From Ornithinibacillus halotolerans (GTDB lineage Bacteria > Bacillota > Bacilli > Bacillales > Amphibacillaceae), in NCBI RefSeq assembly GCF_014637405.1, contig NZ_BMEY01000005.1, forward strand, positions 152,924-216,923: a stretch of 64,000 nt of DNA, written 5' to 3'. The translations under genes were made by a program, and so were the position numbers. Positions within the stretch are counted from its first letter, which is position 1, and each line of letters begins with the position of its first letter. A model generated the notes under the pieces. That model ran no database searches and was not told the DNA's origin. It was given only the letters and a program-made list of their open reading frames with translations. Shown here piece after piece: positions 60,842 through 64,000 of the stretch.

Positions 60842-61831
60842 ATGTGGAAAATCAGAGACATTACCATTCCAAATCAAGTTACACTAGCACCAATGGCTGG
60901 AGTAAGTAATTGGGCTTTTCGGTTAACTGTAAAAGAGTTTGGTGCGGGACTCATTACTGCAGAAATGGTTAGTGATAAAGGGATACTAAATAGAAATAAA
61001 AATACGATGAAAATGTTATATATAGATGAGCAAGAAATGCCAATGAGCCTTCAAATATTTGGTGGTGATAAGGATAATCTTGTTCAAGCAGCGCAATATG
61101 TAGATCAAAATACCAATGCATCAATTATTGATATCAATATGGGGTGTCCAGCTCCAAAAATTACGAAGGTTGATGCTGGTTCACGCTGGTTACTTGATCC
61201 AGATAAAATCTACCAAATGGTTAAAGCTGTTGTAGAAAACACGGACAAACCAGTTACCGTTAAGATGAGAACCGGATGGGATGAGGATCATATTTTTGCC
61301 GTTGACAATGCAAAAGCGGTAGAAGCAGCTGGTGGAAGTGCTATTGGACTTCATGGAAGAACGAGAAAACAAATGTATGAGGGATATGCTAATTGGGATA
61401 TAATAAAAGACGTTAAATCAGCAGTAAGCATTCCTATAATTGGTAATGGGGATATAGATAGCCCAGAGATTGCAAAACAACGTATAGATGAGACGGGTGT
61501 AGATGCAGTTATGATTGGTCGCGCTGCACTAGGTAACCCTTGGATAATCTATCAAATTGTTAAATATCTAGATACAGGAATATTAATAGATGCTCCTACT
61601 CCACAAGAAAAAATTGATGTTTGCATTCTTCATATGGACAGACTTATTAAACTAAAAGGCGAAAAGGTTGCTATAATGGAGATGAGAAAGCATGCGGCTT
61701 GGTACTTAAAAGGAATTGACGGAAGTGGAAAAGCAAGAAAACAAATTAATCAGGCAGAGACTCGAGACCATTTAATTAATATCTTTTTTGAATTCGTTAA
61801 AGAAGTAGAAGAAGCAATGACAGCTTCATAA
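60842..61831 (+). CDS. dusB: tRNA-dihydrouridine synthase
   Basis: This FMN enzyme reduces uridines in the D-loop. The 329-residue TIM barrel has LAPMAGVSNWAFR, the catalytic Cys in INMGCPAPKITK, and GLHGRTRKQMYEG. I set the start at the ATG at 60842 with GGAGGAC upstream; a longer frame begins within yazB without support. In B. subtilis this is yacF/dusB. A terminator follows. Confidence 0.95.
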   Translation: MWKIRDITIPNQVTLAPMAGVSNWAFRLTVKEFGAGLITAEMVSDKGILNRNKNTMKMLYIDEQEMPMSLQIFGGDKDNLVQAAQYVDQNTNASIIDINMGCPAPKITKVDAGSRWLLDPDKIYQMVKAVVENTDKPVTVKMRTGWDEDHIFAVDNAKAVEAAGGSAIGLHGRTRKQMYEGYANWDIIKDVKSAVSIPIIGNGDIDSPEIAKQRIDETGVDAVMIGRAALGNPWIIYQIVKYLDTGILIDAPTPQEKIDVCILHMDRLIKLKGEKVAIMEMRKHAAWYLKGIDGSGKARKQINQAETRDHLINIFFEFVKEVEEAMTAS

Positions 61832-61847
61832 TAAATAGTTCTGACAT

Positions 61848-61880
61848 AATCTGCTAGAAAAATCTAGCGGATTTTTCTTT
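61848..61880 (+). terminator. Terminator of folP-dusB
   Basis: The stem AATCTGCTAGA/TCTAGCGGATT with an AAAA loop is followed by TTTTC. Confidence 0.8.
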
Positions 61881-61964
61881 TGGGACAATATATAGTATCA
61901 TTAGTTGATATATAAGCCTTTTGAGGTGTAAAATGTAGGTTATGTTGAGATAATAACTATCTAA

Positions 61965-63503
<1,539 letters not shown>

Positions 63504-63526
63504 AAGGTAAATAGAAATGATAATAT

Positions 63527-63566
63527 AGAAAGAAGCTGTCAGTTTAAATGCGGCTTCTTTCTTCAT
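63527..63566 (+). terminator. Terminator of lysS
   Basis: The stem AGAAAGAAGC/GGCTTCTTTCT with a 15-base loop is followed by TTCATT. Confidence 0.7.
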
Positions 63567-63733
63567 TAAATACTATAGAAGTACCTTAATATAATGCAGA
63601 GTTCTAGCACATTTAATTATTAACCATATATTTCCTGTAATAAATGGTTGATTTAGGGGAAAAATCATGGTAAATTAAATATCGTTGCTTTGCTAGCAAC
63701 AATAATTGATTTAACAATTTAATAAATTAATTG
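63567..63733. other. AT-rich region before the rRNA promoters
   Basis: No gene is seen between the lysS terminator and the rRNA promoters. The AT-rich stretch just before P1 could contain UP elements. Confidence 0.5.
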
Positions 63734-63847
63734 TTGACATCAGTTAACTAGCGTGATATATTAATAAAGTCGCTAAAACAAGCGGCGCGCAAGATTGAAA
63801 AAAACTTATAAAAAAGTGTTGACATCAAATGTAATAAATGATATTAT
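63734..63847 (+). promoter_or_regulatory. Tandem rRNA operon promoters P1 and P2
   Basis: P1 is TTGACA (63734-63739), 17 bases and TATATT (63757-63762). P2 is TTGACA (63819-63824), 17 bases and TATTAT (63842-63847). Perfect -35 boxes with 17-base spacing and AT-rich surroundings are typical of ribosomal RNA promoters. Confidence 0.85.
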
Positions 63848-64000
63848 ATAAGAGTTGACACAAAAACAACATCTAAGATTTTGCTCCTTGAAAACTGAAC
63901 AAAACAACCAGTATGTAAGAAAAAACATACCCTGTTTTTTCTATTAAATAAATCTAAAGCTAGCGTGCTTTAGTAGCTAAGAATGTAATTGACTCGTTCA
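63848..64000 (+). other. Leader of a 16S rRNA transcript (16S begins outside the window)
   Basis: The segment contains TTGCTCCTTGAAAACTGAAC near 63881-63901, a sequence common in Bacillaceae rRNA leaders and spacers. It also has an ACATACCCTGTTTTTT-type stretch. The 16S rRNA itself starts to the right of 64000. Confidence 0.8.

Overview
This window is a low-GC Firmicute chromosome segment from an endospore-forming member of the Bacillaceae. The precise genus cannot be fixed from the sequence; an Oceanobacillus/Virgibacillus-type relative is my guess. The evidence is the gene order. From about 6.7 kb to the right end it follows the well-known Bacillus subtilis region from yaaH-tadA-dnaX through to lysS and an rRNA operon, with many sporulation genes (sleL, bofA, csfB, yabG, sspF, spoVG, fin, spoVT, yabP, yabQ, spoIIE).

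Layout. (1) 1-6.7 kb is the accessory part. It holds a large hybrid sensor kinase running off the left edge, a decayed insertion sequence, a broken GGDEF/EAL gene with an out-of-place PAS fragment, acetyl-CoA synthetase acsA with a perfect cre box, and a 49-residue membrane peptide. (2) 6.7-20.6 kb carries sleL, yaaI, tadA, the SRP RNA, the dnaX-ebfC-recR-yaaL group, bofA, csfB, and the yaaO-tmk-darA-yaaR-holB-ricT-yabA run with yabB-yazA-rsmI. (3) 20.6-31.3 kb: abrB (minus strand, with Spo0A boxes), metG, tatD, yabE, rnmV-ksgA, yabG, veg, sspF, ispE, purR, spoVG. (4) 31.5-45.3 kb: glmU-prs-ctc-pth-fin-mfd, spoVT, then yabM-yabN-rqcP-yabP-yabQ-divIC-yabR. (5) 45.4-46.7 kb: tRNA-Met, a DinB-like gene and a roughly 356-bp near-palindromic repeat element. 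(6) 46.7-63.5 kb: spoIIE-yabS-yabT-tilS-hprT-ftsH-coaX-hslO-yacD-cysK and the folate cluster folP-folB-folK-yazB-dusB-lysS. (7) 63.5-64 kb: tandem promoters and leader of an rRNA operon whose 16S gene starts beyond the window.

The genes form a housekeeping block: replication clamp loader, recombination, translation, nucleotide and cell-wall precursors, folate. Sporulation control is interleaved with it. Several promoters can be read directly and match the expected sigma factors: sigma-F at csfB, sigma-G at spoVT, sigma-K at yabG, sigma-H at spoVG, Spo0A-type sites at abrB and spoIIE. Compared with my recollection of B. subtilis, xpaC-yaaN, yabJ and pabB-pabA-pabC are absent from their usual places.

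I found no CRISPR array, prophage or clearly new multi-gene system. The most unusual items are the palindromic repeat at 46116-46471, the double-kinase hybrid sensor at the left edge, and the decayed GGDEF/EAL locus whose three in-frame stops are all TAG.
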